A stretch of DNA of 64,000 nt from Bacteroidia bacterium. GTDB lineage: Bacteria > Bacteroidota > Bacteroidia > 2-12-FULL-35-15. The notes below the pieces were generated by a model. It saw only the letters and a list, made by a program, of their open reading frames with translations, was not told the origin of the DNA and did not search any database. A program made the position numbers and the translations under genes. Location of the stretch: NCBI GenBank assembly GCA_030654175.1, contig JAURXZ010000030.1, positions 1 through 64,000 on the forward strand, read 5' to 3'. This document shows, in pieces, positions 35,027 through 44,825 of the stretch. How positions within the stretch are numbered: the first letter of the stretch is position 1; every line of letters starts with the position of its first letter.

Positions 35027-37753
35027 ATGATGGATAAATTTTCCTATTTAGGTAACGCAGATACATCTTCGATAGAGGATTTGTTTCAACAGTATTTAAA
35101 AGATAGTAATTCGGTAGATTCTGGTTGGCAGAAATTTTTTGAAGGGTTTGAGTTTGCCCGCAAAAATTATGGAGATGAAATTAAGATACCTCAAAATGTA
35201 ATTAAAGAGTTTGATGTTATCAATCTTATTAATGGTTACCGCTCCCGTGGACATTTATTTACACAAACCAATCCTGTGCGTGAGAGAAGAAAATATGCTC
35301 CCACATTAGATATTGAAAATTTTGGTTTGAATGAATCTGATCTGGAAATTGTTTTTCAGGCCGGGGCTCAAATTGGTCTGGGTCCTGCAAAGCTGAAAGA
35401 TATTATCGCCCATTTACACCAAACTTACTGCCAGTCAATTGGTGCAGAGTATATGTATATCCGTATTCCAAAAGTAAATGAGTGGTTACAGGAGAAAATG
35501 GAAGGAAGCAAGAACACACCGAATTTTTTAATGCATGAAAAATTAATGATTTTGCATAAGCTAAATCAGGCGGTAGGTTTTGAAAACTTTTTACATACAA
35601 AATTTGTTGGCCAAAAACGTTTTTCACTTGAAGGTGCTGAAGCAGCAATCCCTGCATTAGATGCCATTTGCGAAAAAGGTTCTGATATGGGAATCGAAGA
35701 TTTTGTGATCGGGATGGCGCATCGCGGGCGCTTGAATATATTGACCAATATTTTGGACAAAAAATATGAAGATGTTTTTTCAGAATTTGAAGGATATCTT
35801 TCCGAAGACTCTTTATTTGAAGGTGATGTGAAATACCATGCCGGTTATTCCTGCGACAGGATCAGCAATAATGGCAAACCATTTCATGTTAGTTTATCAC
35901 CTAACCCATCTCACCTGGAAGCTGTCAACCCTGTTGTTGAAGGGATTTCGCGCGCTAAGATCGACCATTTTCATGGCGGTGATAATAACAAGGTCTGCCC
36001 CATCTTAATTCATGGTGATGCAGCTTTGGCCGGACAAGGAATTGGTTACGAAGTAATACAAATGAGTCAGCTGGATGGCTTCAAAACAGGTGGAACCATT
36101 CATCTTGTTATCAACAATCAAGTTGGATTTACTACTAATTATTTAGATGGACGCTCCAGTACCTATTGTACAGATCTGGCAAAAGTGGTTCTATCACCGG
36201 TTTTTCACGTAAACGGTGATGATGTGGAAGCCTTGGTTTTCACAGTTCAACTGGCAATGGAGTTTCGTCAGAAATTTCACCGCGATGTATTTATTGATGT
36301 TTTATGTTACCGTAAATATGGCCACAATGAAGGTGATGAACCTCGTTTCACACAACCCTTATTATACAAAGCAATTGCAGCGCACCCAAATCCAAGAGAA
36401 ATTTATGTTAAGCAGTTGATTTCAAGAGGGGATATTGACATGGACTTTGCAAAAGAGATGGAGAGGAATTTCAAAGAACTTCTTCAGGAAAAATTAGATA
36501 CTGCAAAGAAAAATGGCAAAACCCAAATTACATCTTTCCTTAAAAGTCAATGGACCGGCTTAAAAATGGCTGAGACAGATGCTTTTGATAAATCACCTGA
36601 TACTTCAGTTGATAAAAAAACATTTTTAGATATTGCAAAAAAATCGGTTACATTACCAAAGGATAAAAAATTCTTCAATAAAACTCAAAAATTATTTGAG
36701 GATCGTTCAGCCATGATCGCGAATGATAATTATGACTGGGCAATGGGAGAATTAATGGCCTACGCCACTTTGATGAATGAAGGAAGTAATGTGCGTTTCA
36801 GCGGTCAGGATGTGGAGAGAGGTACATTCTCTCACCGTCATGCTGTTATTACACTTGAAGATTCGGAAGAACAATACATACCATTGAATAATATCGGCAC
36901 TAAAGGAAAATTAGATATTTACAATTCTTTACTTTCTGAATATGGTGTGTTAGGTTTTGAATTTGGTTATGCGCTAACTGTTCCCAATGATCTGACAATA
37001 TGGGAAGCACAATTTGGCGATTTTTTCAATGGGGCACAAATTATAATTGATCAGTTCCTTACTTCTGCAGAATACAAATGGCGAAGAATGAATGGCTTGG
37101 TAATGCTATTACCACATGGTTATGAAGGAATGGGACCAGAACATTCAAGTGCCCGTATGGAACGTTTTTTACAACAATGTGCAGAAAACAATATGCAGGT
37201 GGTGAACTGTTCAACTCCTGCTAATCAATTTCATATTCTGCGCAGACAAATAAGACGTAATTTCCGAAAACCTCTAATTTGTTTTACACCGAAAAAATTA
37301 TTGCGTTACCCTACTTGTGTTTCCTCTTTAACAGATTTTACAACAGGAGGATTCAAAGAATTGATCGATGATTCATCTGCAAATGTGAAATCAGTTAAAA
37401 AAATTGCATTCTGCTCAGGTAAAATTTATTATGATCTGATTGAAGCCAAACAAAAAGAGAACAATGAAGACCTCGCAATAGTTCGTATAGAACAGCTGTA
37501 TCCACTACCAACCAAGCAATTACAGGAAATTGTTTCGAAATACAAAAATGCTACCGAATATTTATGGGTACAGGAAGAGCCCGAAAACATGGGTGCCTGG
37601 GCATATATGTTACGTGCTTTCCGCGAAGTAAATTTAAAATACATTGGCCGCAATGAAAGTGCCAGCCCTGCAACAGGTTATGGCAAACAGCATACACAGC
37701 AACAACAAAGTATAATAGACAGAGTGTTTGTAAAACAATTAGCAATAAAGTAG
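35027..37753 (+). CDS. sucA: 2-oxoglutarate dehydrogenase E1 component
   Basis: A 908-residue thiamine-diphosphate enzyme that decarboxylates 2-oxoglutarate and hands the succinyl group to E2 in the citric-acid cycle. The start is one of two adjacent ATGs. Visible parts are the N-terminal E2-binding segment (FSYLGNADTSSIEDLFQQYL), the conserved GMAHRGRLN near 228, the ThDP motif GDAALAGQGIGYE followed by NNQVGFTTN, and the C-terminal transketolase domain with GFEFGYAL and RMERFLQQCAENNMQV. The E2 gene follows after a 97-base spacer. Confidence 0.95.
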   Translation: MMDKFSYLGNADTSSIEDLFQQYLKDSNSVDSGWQKFFEGFEFARKNYGDEIKIPQNVIKEFDVINLINGYRSRGHLFTQTNPVRERRKYAPTLDIENFGLNESDLEIVFQAGAQIGLGPAKLKDIIAHLHQTYCQSIGAEYMYIRIPKVNEWLQEKMEGSKNTPNFLMHEKLMILHKLNQAVGFENFLHTKFVGQKRFSLEGAEAAIPALDAICEKGSDMGIEDFVIGMAHRGRLNILTNILDKKYEDVFSEFEGYLSEDSLFEGDVKYHAGYSCDRISNNGKPFHVSLSPNPSHLEAVNPVVEGISRAKIDHFHGGDNNKVCPILIHGDAALAGQGIGYEVIQMSQLDGFKTGGTIHLVINNQVGFTTNYLDGRSSTYCTDLAKVVLSPVFHVNGDDVEALVFTVQLAMEFRQKFHRDVFIDVLCYRKYGHNEGDEPRFTQPLLYKAIAAHPNPREIYVKQLISRGDIDMDFAKEMERNFKELLQEKLDTAKKNGKTQITSFLKSQWTGLKMAETDAFDKSPDTSVDKKTFLDIAKKSVTLPKDKKFFNKTQKLFEDRSAMIANDNYDWAMGELMAYATLMNEGSNVRFSGQDVERGTFSHRHAVITLEDSEEQYIPLNNIGTKGKLDIYNSLLSEYGVLGFEFGYALTVPNDLTIWEAQFGDFFNGAQIIIDQFLTSAEYKWRRMNGLVMLLPHGYEGMGPEHSSARMERFLQQCAENNMQVVNCSTPANQFHILRRQIRRNFRKPLICFTPKKLLRYPTCVSSLTDFTTGGFKELIDDSSANVKSVKKIAFCSGKIYYDLIEAKQKENNEDLAIVRIEQLYPLPTKQLQEIVSKYKNATEYLWVQEEPENMGAWAYMLRAFREVNLKYIGRNESASPATGYGKQHTQQQQSIIDRVFVKQLAIK

Positions 37754-37850
37754 ATGTGGGATTTAAGATATTAGATATTAGACGCTAAATAAATTGCTTC
37801 TCAAATTTCAAATCTAATATCTAAAATCTCCTATCTAAAATCTAAAAAAA
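37754..37850. repeat. Inverted word repeat between sucA and sucB
   Basis: The left half contains GATATTAGATATTAG and the right half the complementary AATCTAATATC and TCTAAAATC words; about 18 bases of stem can form. It belongs to the same class of A/T-rich word-array hairpins seen after glpQ and after the acyl-CoA dehydrogenase gene. Confidence 0.5.
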
Positions 37851-39092
37851 ATGGCAACTATACAAATGAAAGTACCAAGTCCCGGTGAATCAATTACTGA
37901 AGTAGTGATTGCGCGGTGGTTAAAAAAAGATGGTGACTATGTAGAAAAGGATGAGGAAGTGGCAGAGATCGATTCTGACAAAGCTACATTAACTATCAAT
38001 GCTGAAGAGGCGGGTGCTATTACATTATTGGCTGCTGAAGGTGATACTGTAAAAGTGGGACAGGTAATTTGTTCAATTGATACATCGGTAAAAGTTCAAA
38101 ATTTGAAAGTTCAAAGTTTGAAAGTTGAAGCAGAGCCTGCTCCGGCAGCTAAAAAAGAAGTTGTTAAAGAAACCGTGAAGGCTGAAGCATCTTATGCAAA
38201 TGGAACACCATCTCCTGCAGCAAAAAAAATGTTAGCTGAAAATAAAATTGACGCAAAAAAAATAAATGCCACCGGCAAAGATGGACGCATTACAAAAGGC
38301 GATGTCGTTAATGCCATGGCAACAGGGTTTGACACTTCATCTGCTGCAACTTGGGGCGGAAGCAGGGATGCAGAGCGTACCAAAATGTCGCCATTACGTA
38401 AAAAATTGGCACAGCGTTTAGTAGCAGTAAAAAACGAAACCGCTATGCTCACCACTTTCAACGAAGTGGATATGAGCGCTATTTATGCATTACGTGCAAA
38501 ATATAAAGACAAGTTTAAAGAAGTACATGGGGCAAATTTAGGTTTCATGAGTTTTTTCACAAAAGCGGTTACTGAAGCCTTGCATCTATTCCCGGCAGTA
38601 AATGCAATGATTGATGGTGAAGAAATTGTTTATCACAAATATGCCGACATTGGTATTGCTGTGAGTGCCCCCAAAGGCTTAGTGGTTCCGGTTATACGCA
38701 ATGCCGAACAAATGAGCCTTGCGCAAATTGAAACTGCCATTAAAAATCTTGCTTTGAAAGCACGCGACAATAAGATCACATTGGAAGATATGAGTGGTGG
38801 AACTTTTACCATTACCAATGGTGGCGTATTCGGGTCCATGATGAGTACTCCGATCATTAATCCACCTCAAAGCGCAATCCTGGGAATGCACAATGTAATT
38901 GAACGCCCTGTTGCTGTTAACGGACAAGTTGTTATTCGCCCGATGATGTATGTTGCGTTATCGTATGATCATCGCATTATTGATGGGCGTGAATCGGTTG
39001 GCTTCCTTGTAAAAGTAAAGGAGATGCTGGAAAACCCTATCAAAATGCTGTTTGGTGGTAAAGATCCTAACGAAATTGTTTTAGGCTTGTAG
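37851..39092 (+). CDS. sucB: 2-oxoglutarate dehydrogenase E2 (dihydrolipoyllysine succinyltransferase)
   Basis: A 413-residue E2. The lipoyl domain (1-77) has the lipoylated Lys in [11 protein letters not shown] linker (about 78-125) follows, then the E3/E1-binding domain ([17 protein letters not shown]...[11 protein letters not shown], about 120-158), then the catalytic domain (180-413) with the active His and Asp in DHRIIDG. The linker begins with the odd repeat [14 protein letters not shown], whose DNA matches the AAAGTT word repeats of nearby spacers. It passes succinyl groups to CoA as partner of the E1 gene upstream. Confidence 0.95.
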   Translation: MATIQMKVPSPGESITEVVIARWLKKDGDYVEKDEEVAEIDSDKATLTINAEEAGAITLLAAEGDTVKVGQVICSIDTSVKVQNLKVQSLKVEAEPAPAAKKEVVKETVKAEASYANGTPSPAAKKMLAENKIDAKKINATGKDGRITKGDVVNAMATGFDTSSAATWGGSRDAERTKMSPLRKKLAQRLVAVKNETAMLTTFNEVDMSAIYALRAKYKDKFKEVHGANLGFMSFFTKAVTEALHLFPAVNAMIDGEEIVYHKYADIGIAVSAPKGLVVPVIRNAEQMSLAQIETAIKNLALKARDNKITLEDMSGGTFTITNGGVFGSMMSTPIINPPQSAILGMHNVIERPVAVNGQVVIRPMMYVALSYDHRIIDGRESVGFLVKVKEMLENPIKMLFGGKDPNEIVLGL

Positions 39093-39169
39093 GTTATAAC
39101 CTATTTCCAAAGGCCCAAGCCGAGAGACAAGCTGACCATTATAAAAATTAATGCCCCTTCACATTTTCG

Positions 39170-39198
39170 ATTCCGCTCGATGACAGTTCGAGCGGAAT
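39170..39198. repeat. Hairpin after sucB
   Basis: ATTCCGCTCGA-tgacagt-TCGAGCGGAAT is a perfect 11-bp stem 77 bases after the E2 stop. No T-run follows, so it is more like a dispersed palindromic unit than a classical terminator. Confidence 0.6.
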
Positions 39199-39378
39199 TG
39201 GGAACCTAGTGCAATTAGTGAGACATTCAATCCCCTCCGCCTCGCCAAACTATTTTTTTCAACATTCTCTTCTTTATTCGTATTATGTTTTTATCTTGCA
39301 AACATAAGTTCCATGTATAGCTACCTTTTTGGATAGTATATTGAATTTTGAAAAAATTATAAACTAATAAATCATAAA

Positions 39379-39990
39379 ATGAAAAACTTAAAAACAGTTT
39401 TTGCTGTTGTAACAGCACTTTTACTTTTAAACTCAAATTCTTTTGCACAAAAAGGACAGTCATCATCAGGTAACTGCGTAGAAAAAGGGACTATTCTAAT
39501 TGATGGTTTTTATGGTTTTCCGTATTTTAACGGAACTCTTCTAAAAGCCGCTTATAGAGATTCGTTGGGTAGAAACAACCAAGTGCGCAATTTGAATCAC
39601 TTTGGCGGCAAAGTGGAGGTAATGCTTACCGACAAAATGGGAGTTGGTATTGAGGGCACGTGGGCAAGTGCTACTGTCAGATATATAGGAAATAATGGAT
39701 TGATCTATACTGCAGGAGTTGATAAAATCCGTGTTTTAGCCAAAATGAGTTTCCACTTCGCAACCGGAGAAAAAGTTGACCCATACCTTACATGGGGCTT
39801 AGGTTACAAAAACACGAATGTTTATACGAATGAACCCAGCGCAGTTAACGATATATCTCTTAATATAGTTCCTATTGCTTTTAGAGTTGGGATTGGAATG
39901 CGTTACTTTTTCACTGACATGATTGGTGTAAATGCAGAAGTTGGCTTAGGGGGGCCAATGATGCAGGGAGGATTATCTTTAAAGTTTTAA
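39379..39990 (+). CDS. Outer-membrane beta-barrel protein
   Basis: A 203-residue protein with a clear signal peptide (residues 1-23, ending NSFAQ). The mature chain has amphipathic strands rich in Gly and aromatic residues and ends ...GGLSLKF with a C-terminal Phe, typical of small 8-stranded barrels of the OmpW/OprF-like sort found in Bacteroidetes. There is no known ligand. It is single and followed by a two-way terminator. Confidence 0.75.
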   Translation: MKNLKTVFAVVTALLLLNSNSFAQKGQSSSGNCVEKGTILIDGFYGFPYFNGTLLKAAYRDSLGRNNQVRNLNHFGGKVEVMLTDKMGVGIEGTWASATVRYIGNNGLIYTAGVDKIRVLAKMSFHFATGEKVDPYLTWGLGYKNTNVYTNEPSAVNDISLNIVPIAFRVGIGMRYFFTDMIGVNAEVGLGGPMMQGGLSLKF

Positions 39991-40012
39991 TTAAACCACC
40001 ACATTAAAAAAT

Positions 40013-40043
40013 AAAAAAAGACGCTTTAGGGCGTCTTTTTTTT
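40013..40043. terminator. Bidirectional terminator
   Basis: The stem GACGC/GCGTC is flanked by an A7 tract on the left and a T8 tract on the right, so it can stop both the barrel-protein gene (plus) and the MscS gene (minus). Confidence 0.85.
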
Positions 40044-40083
40044 GTGTCAAAATGAAATTAGAAAATTAATATAAGAAAATTTC

Positions 40084-41184
40084 TTAGCCTTTTTTCGACA
40101 ATAAAGCCGGGGTCAAGTGGGCAAAAGAACTACCGTATTTTTCCACTATTTCAATAATTTTATAATTAATTTGTTCATGAACATCCAAATACACCTTATA
40201 CTCGATCCTATCCACAAAATACAGCACCATTATATTTATTGAATTTGAATCGAAATTATGCAAACGCACATGCGTTTCACCAGCAGAAATAAGTGGATGG
40301 TTCTCAATAAATCTTTGAATATCAGCCACAATATTTTTAAGCTGATCTGATTTTGTTTCATAAGATAAACCAATATTAAAATGGGCGCGTCTCTGGCTCC
40401 GGTGCGAAAGGTTATCCAATTCATTATCCACCAATTTTTTATTTGGAATGGTAACAAAACTTTTTTCCAATGTTCGGATGCGGGTACTCCTGAATCCAAT
40501 ATTTTCAACCTGTCCTTCTACTGTTCCAATCTTAATGGAATCGCCAATTACAAAGGGTTTATCAAGAAAAATAGTAAAAGAGCCTATTAAATTTTCCAAT
40601 GATTCTTTTGCCGCTAATGCTATTGCCAAACCTCCAATTCCCAAACCGGCAATAAGTGATGCTACATTTAACTCGAATATTGCTCCAAGTAAAAAAAAGA
40701 TCGCAAAAATGATAACGATCACTTTAATCGTTTCCTTGATAAATGGAACAAACTGGTTATCTGTTTTTGATTGGGTTAATGAGGCACGGTGCATTAAAAC
40801 CAAACCAAAAAAATCAATTACACGAAGAAATATCCAGGTAATGGAAACCACAATAGAAATTTGAAACGAACGGTATAAGATCATTCGTAAACCAAATTTT
40901 TCAATCTCCACCAAATTCCATTCAGCCGGAAACTCCAAACGGTCGAAGGCCAAATAAAAAATAATCAGCATAATAAATATGCCCATTGGCTTTTTTAACA
41001 ACACTAATAATCTATCAAATCCGATATCCCTAGAGTATTTTTGTAAAAATTTAAATACAAAGAGCGTTAACAGCTTTGAAAAAAAACGCTGAAAGATCAA
41101 TCCCGCTAATATTATCCCAACAAACCAACAGTAACTTTCAACGGTATTTCCTATAAATGTGAGTTTCAAAAAATCTTTTAACAT
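40084..41184 (-). CDS. MscS-family mechanosensitive channel
   Basis: A 366-residue inner-membrane protein. Four or five membrane segments (about 15-35, 58-78, 98-118, 147-165, 170-190) precede the pore helix with GLGIGGLAIALAAKESLENLIGS and the MscS beta domain (FVIGDSIKIGTVEGQVENIGFRSTRIRT, near 215-240), then the alpha/beta C-terminal domain. It opens on membrane tension and lets solutes out during osmotic downshock. It is a lone gene. Confidence 0.9.
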   Translation of the reverse strand: MLKDFLKLTFIGNTVESYCWFVGIILAGLIFQRFFSKLLTLFVFKFLQKYSRDIGFDRLLVLLKKPMGIFIMLIIFYLAFDRLEFPAEWNLVEIEKFGLRMILYRSFQISIVVSITWIFLRVIDFFGLVLMHRASLTQSKTDNQFVPFIKETIKVIVIIFAIFFLLGAIFELNVASLIAGLGIGGLAIALAAKESLENLIGSFTIFLDKPFVIGDSIKIGTVEGQVENIGFRSTRIRTLEKSFVTIPNKKLVDNELDNLSHRSQRRAHFNIGLSYETKSDQLKNIVADIQRFIENHPLISAGETHVRLHNFDSNSINIMVLYFVDRIEYKVYLDVHEQINYKIIEIVEKYGSSFAHLTPALLSKKG

Positions 41185-41364
41185 AATTATATTATAATTT
41201 TTTTGTGGGGAATATTCTCCACGTGCAAAAGTAAAAATGATATTTAAATAAATTTATTTAAAAATATTCTTTTGTTTGAAATAAATTTTTCGGAAATTTG
41301 TAAAAGAGTACCAAATAATTAAAAAAAACAAATCACTAAAATTGCAAAACAAATTTCATTTAAA

Positions 41365-41607
41365 ATGAAAAAGCCAAATCCAAAAAAGAGTCCTGTGAAA
41401 AAAACCAATGAGAAGGGTAAAGATGCAGGAGACTTAAAAAAAGCAGCAACGCTTAAACCTCTGAAAGAAAAAGAAAAACAAAATTGGAAAAACAGTTTGA
41501 GTGAAGACGATGAAGATTTTACTGTGGAGGATGATATTAAACTAGATACAGATTTTGATGATGACGAGGACGAAGTAGATGATGGATTCTACGATGACAA
41601 GTTTTAG
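41365..41607 (+). CDS. Small charge-segregated protein, function unknown
   Basis: An 80-residue protein whose first 40 residues are strongly basic (many Lys, some Pro) and whose last 35 are strongly acidic (runs of Asp and Glu), ending GFYDDKF. It has no hydrophobic core and is probably disordered. Its own terminator follows 17 bases later, which supports a real gene. It could act as a nucleic-acid or protein chaperone, but nothing in the sequence proves it. Confidence 0.6.
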   Translation: MKKPNPKKSPVKKTNEKGKDAGDLKKAATLKPLKEKEKQNWKNSLSEDDEDFTVEDDIKLDTDFDDDEDEVDDGFYDDKF

Positions 41608-41623
41608 TTAAGGATATTTTCAT

Positions 41624-41666
41624 AAAAAAAGGAAACCCATTTACCTGAATGGGTTACCTTTTTTTG
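41624..41666. terminator. Bidirectional terminator
   Basis: The AAAGG-a-AACCCATT stem pairs with AATGGGTT-a-CCTTT, with an A-run before and a T-run after. It serves the small acidic/basic gene on the plus strand and anmK on the minus strand. Confidence 0.85.
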
Positions 41667-41693
41667 TTATTTATATGAATGGCCGGTAATACT

Positions 41694-42776
41694 TTACTCA
41701 ACATAAACCGCTCCACCAACATTATCGTGCTTCGCTCCGGTAACACTTTTCAAGCAATTTACTTCATTACGCATCCTGAGCACCCCCAAAAAGGCGAAAA
41801 TTAATGCTTCTTTAAATTCTATTGTATCTTTCCCCGGAATGGTTAACTGATGGATAACATGCTTTTTAATCTTTTCCATTAAAAAGGCGTTATAAACACC
41901 TCCACCTGTAACCAGTAAGTTGCCGACAGGTTTGTTATTCAATGCTTTTGCAATTTGTATGGCGGCATGCTCACAAAATGTTCGCAAAACATCAGCTTCC
42001 GTAAGTTTAAATTTCCCCAAAAGAGGATCAATATTCTTTATCACCCACTCTTTACCCAATGATTTTGGGCTATCTAAGGGTAGTTTGTAAAATGCCAGTT
42101 CATTTAGTTCATGCAATAAGGTTTCGTTTATCGTTCCGGTTCTGGCAAGTTCTCCCCCATTATCATATTCTTTTCCGATTTTAGAGCAAATGGCATTCAT
42201 TACAATATTCACGGGAGAAATATCAAAAGCGATCCGTTGATCATTATACTGGTAGGAAACATTTGCAAAACCACCCAGGTTCAAACAAAAATCAAATTCA
42301 GAAAACAGTAATTTATCGCCAACAGGTACCAATGGCGCACCCTGCCCACCTAATACCACATCCAGCGAACGAAAATCACATACTACCGGTAAATTACATC
42401 CTGCAGCAATGGCACTACCTGAACCGATCTGAACGGTTAATTTTTTTTCGGGCTGATGAAAAATAGTATGACCATGGGATGAGACAAAATCCGGCTTTAA
42501 ATCATATTTTTTAATAAAATCCGCTACTAATGCACCCAAATAAAGGCCATAATCAACATTGGTTTGCTGAAAAGTTAATGCATCCGCTTTTTCGAGATTC
42601 AACAAAATCTGTTTCCAGGAATCCGGATAGCCAATGGTTTCGCCATGAACTATTTCATAGGTCCACCTGTTTTTTTCATTAAAAAACCTGCAAAAAGCAA
42701 TATCTACACCATCAAGCGAGGTTCCTGACATTAAACCAATTACGCTATAATGAGTACTTGTATTTGTCATAAACAA
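41694..42776 (-). CDS. anmK: Anhydro-N-acetylmuramic acid kinase
   Basis: A 360-residue enzyme that opens and phosphorylates 1,6-anhydro-MurNAc during recycling of the cell wall. The N-terminal ATP motif GLMSGTSLDGVD (about 14-25), the SSHGHTIFHQP motif with its catalytic-site residues (near 100), the CDFRSLDVVLGGQGAPLVP segment, and LLVTGGGVYN near 307 are diagnostic. The start may be 42776 or the ATG six bases later. The size equals other AnmK proteins. Confidence 0.93.
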   Translation of the reverse strand: MFMTNTSTHYSVIGLMSGTSLDGVDIAFCRFFNEKNRWTYEIVHGETIGYPDSWKQILLNLEKADALTFQQTNVDYGLYLGALVADFIKKYDLKPDFVSSHGHTIFHQPEKKLTVQIGSGSAIAAGCNLPVVCDFRSLDVVLGGQGAPLVPVGDKLLFSEFDFCLNLGGFANVSYQYNDQRIAFDISPVNIVMNAICSKIGKEYDNGGELARTGTINETLLHELNELAFYKLPLDSPKSLGKEWVIKNIDPLLGKFKLTEADVLRTFCEHAAIQIAKALNNKPVGNLLVTGGGVYNAFLMEKIKKHVIHQLTIPGKDTIEFKEALIFAFLGVLRMRNEVNCLKSVTGAKHDNVGGAVYVE

Positions 42777-42800
42777 TTAGCGTATTTAAAATTTAAAAAT

Positions 42801-42808
42801 TACATTTG
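42801..42808 (+). promoter_or_regulatory. -7 box before the acyl-CoA dehydrogenase gene
   Basis: TACATTTG matches TAnnTTTG exactly and is followed by C, a frequent context. It leaves a leader of about 60 bases before the start at 42875. Confidence 0.45.
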
Positions 42809-42874
42809 CAATCCCGTCTGAATAAGCCGGATTAAATCAAAAATAAAGGAATTTTCAACATAAAATTTATACTT

Positions 42875-44014
42875 ATGACATTTAATTTAACCGAAGAGCA
42901 TTTAATGATCCAGAAGGCTGCACGTGATTTCGCAAACGATGTATTAAAGCCGGGAGTAATTGAACGTGACGAACATCAAAAATTTCCTACCGAAGAGATC
43001 AAGCAAATGGGCGAACTGGGCTTCTTAGGAATGATGGTTTCAACAAAATATGGTGGAGGCGGAATGGATTGTATTTCCTACGTTCTGGCCATGGAAGAGA
43101 TCTCTAAAGTAGATGCTTCCTGCTCTGTAGTAATGTCTGTAAACAATTCCCTTGTATGCTGGGGATTAGAAACATTTGGTACTGAAGAACAAAAACAAAA
43201 ATACCTGCCTCGTTTAGCTACAGGTCAGATCATAGGCGCATTCTGTTTGTCGGAGCCGGAAGCTGGTTCTGATGCAACATCTCAAAGAACTACTGCCATC
43301 GACAAAGGAGATCATTATTTATTGAACGGAACAAAAAACTGGATCACCAATGGTGGTACTGCTTCAGTATATTTAGTGATCGCACAAACTGATGCCTCAA
43401 AAGGGCACAGAGGTATCAATGCATTGATAGTAGAAAAAGGAATGCCCGGTTTTGTGGTTGGTCCTAAAGAAAATAAATTGGGTATCCGTGGTTCAGACAC
43501 GCATTCATTGATGTTTACCGATGTGAAGGTTCCGAAAGAAAACCGTATTGGTGAAGATGGATTTGGATTCAAATTCGCAATGCAAACCTTAACAGGAGGT
43601 CGCATTGGCATCGCATCCCAGGCTCTTGGCATCGCTTCAGGAGCGTATGAATTGGCATTGGCGTATTCGAAAGAACGTAAAGCATTTGGAAAAGAAATTA
43701 ATCAACATCAAATAATTCAATTTAAATTGGCGGATATGGCTACTGAAATAGAAGCCGCCCGCTTGCTTTGCTTGAAATCAGCATGGTTAAAAGACAAACA
43801 TTTGGATTATGTTTCAGCAAGTGCCATGGCAAAAGTTTTTGCTTCTGAAGTGGCTATGCGTACAACCGTTGAGGCTGTTCAAATACACGGTGGATATGGC
43901 TTTGTAAAAGAATATCACGTGGAACGTTTGATGCGTGATGCAAAAATTACTCAAATTTACGAAGGTACCTCAGAGGTTCAGCGTATTGTTATTTCAAGAG
44001 CATTGTTAGCGTAG
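42875..44014 (+). CDS. Acyl-CoA dehydrogenase (short-chain/butyryl type)
   Basis: A 379-residue FAD flavoenzyme that introduces the first double bond in beta-oxidation. Conserved blocks are AFCLSEPEAGSDA (near 125-137) for FAD and substrate, GIRGSDTHSLMFTDVKVP, the C-terminal helix bundle with QIHGGYGFVKEYHVERLMRDA, and the catalytic base Glu in IYEGTSEVQR near 363. Length and motifs fit short-chain dehydrogenases. No electron-transfer flavoprotein genes are beside it. Confidence 0.92.
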   Translation: MTFNLTEEHLMIQKAARDFANDVLKPGVIERDEHQKFPTEEIKQMGELGFLGMMVSTKYGGGGMDCISYVLAMEEISKVDASCSVVMSVNNSLVCWGLETFGTEEQKQKYLPRLATGQIIGAFCLSEPEAGSDATSQRTTAIDKGDHYLLNGTKNWITNGGTASVYLVIAQTDASKGHRGINALIVEKGMPGFVVGPKENKLGIRGSDTHSLMFTDVKVPKENRIGEDGFGFKFAMQTLTGGRIGIASQALGIASGAYELALAYSKERKAFGKEINQHQIIQFKLADMATEIEAARLLCLKSAWLKDKHLDYVSASAMAKVFASEVAMRTTVEAVQIHGGYGFVKEYHVERLMRDAKITQIYEGTSEVQRIVISRALLA

Positions 44015-44148
44015 TTAGTTATAAAGTTCAAAGTTATAAAGTTATAAAGTTTTGCATTCTTACTCAGATCGGATATTTTGTTTGAAACTTAAAAAACTGT
44101 GTTCATTAACTTTAAACTTTCAAACTTTTAAACTTTAAACTATCTGTT
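44015..44148. repeat. Inverted word-array repeat between acyl-CoA dehydrogenase and bioD
   Basis: Repeated AAAGTT words (44027-44053) face repeated AACTTT words (44109-44140), giving an imperfect stem of over 30 bases around a 55-base loop. The 14-mer AACTTTCAAACTTT at 44115-44128 is the reverse complement of a stretch in the sucB linker. Confidence 0.6.
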
Positions 44149-44151
44149 TCA

Positions 44152-44778
44152 ATGAAACGATTTTTTGTAACCGGTATAGGAACTGATGTTGGCAAAACAA
44201 TTGCCAGTGCTATTTTGGTTGAGTCGCTCCATGCAGATTACTGGAAACCAATTCAGGCTGGCGATCTGGACAATACCGACACCATGAAGGTGCGATCATT
44301 GATTAGCAATACTACATCTAAATTCCACCCCGAAACCTATCAACTAACAAAACCTGTGTCTCCACATGCTGCTGCAGAAGCAGATGGAATTAAAATCAAT
44401 ATTGATACACTTACCCTTCCAATAACAACTAACTCGCTGATCATAGAAGGCGCAGGCGGATTAATGGTTCCACTAAACGATAAATTCCTGGTAATTGATC
44501 TGATACAAAAGTTGAAGGCTGAAGTTATTCTTGTTTCAAGCAATTACCTTGGTAGCATTAATCATACGCTGCTAACGGTTGAAGCGCTTAAGAGCAGAAA
44601 TATTCCGATTGCAGGAATTATTTTCAATGGAAGATCTGCCAAGACGTCTGAAGAATATATATTGAGCTATACAGGATTAAAAAGGCTGTTATCCATTGAG
44701 GAAGAAAAAAAAATTGATAAAGAAATGGTTTTGAAATATGAAGCAATGTTAAAACCAGCATTTGTTAATCAAAAATAG
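44152..44778 (+). CDS. bioD: Dethiobiotin synthetase
   Basis: A 208-residue ATP-dependent enzyme that closes the ureido ring of dethiobiotin from diaminopelargonic acid and CO2, the next-to-last step to biotin. The P-loop is GIGTDVGKT (about 7-15), followed by the substrate Lys in WKPIQAG (near 32-38) and the IIEGAGGLMVPLN motif near 98-110. The other bio genes are not nearby, so this copy is separate from any bio operon here. The carbonic anhydrase gene follows 47 bases later; whether linked in function (bicarbonate supply) is open. Confidence 0.92.
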   Translation: MKRFFVTGIGTDVGKTIASAILVESLHADYWKPIQAGDLDNTDTMKVRSLISNTTSKFHPETYQLTKPVSPHAAAEADGIKINIDTLTLPITTNSLIIEGAGGLMVPLNDKFLVIDLIQKLKAEVILVSSNYLGSINHTLLTVEALKSRNIPIAGIIFNGRSAKTSEEYILSYTGLKRLLSIEEEKKIDKEMVLKYEAMLKPAFVNQK

Positions 44779-44825
44779 TTCATTTTGTTTTTCACGGAAA
44801 AATTTACAAAATAAATCACGCACCA

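Noticed and set aside
39170-39198. Intrinsic terminator for sucB
   Set aside because: The stem is strong but no T-run follows, so it is listed as a palindromic repeat instead.
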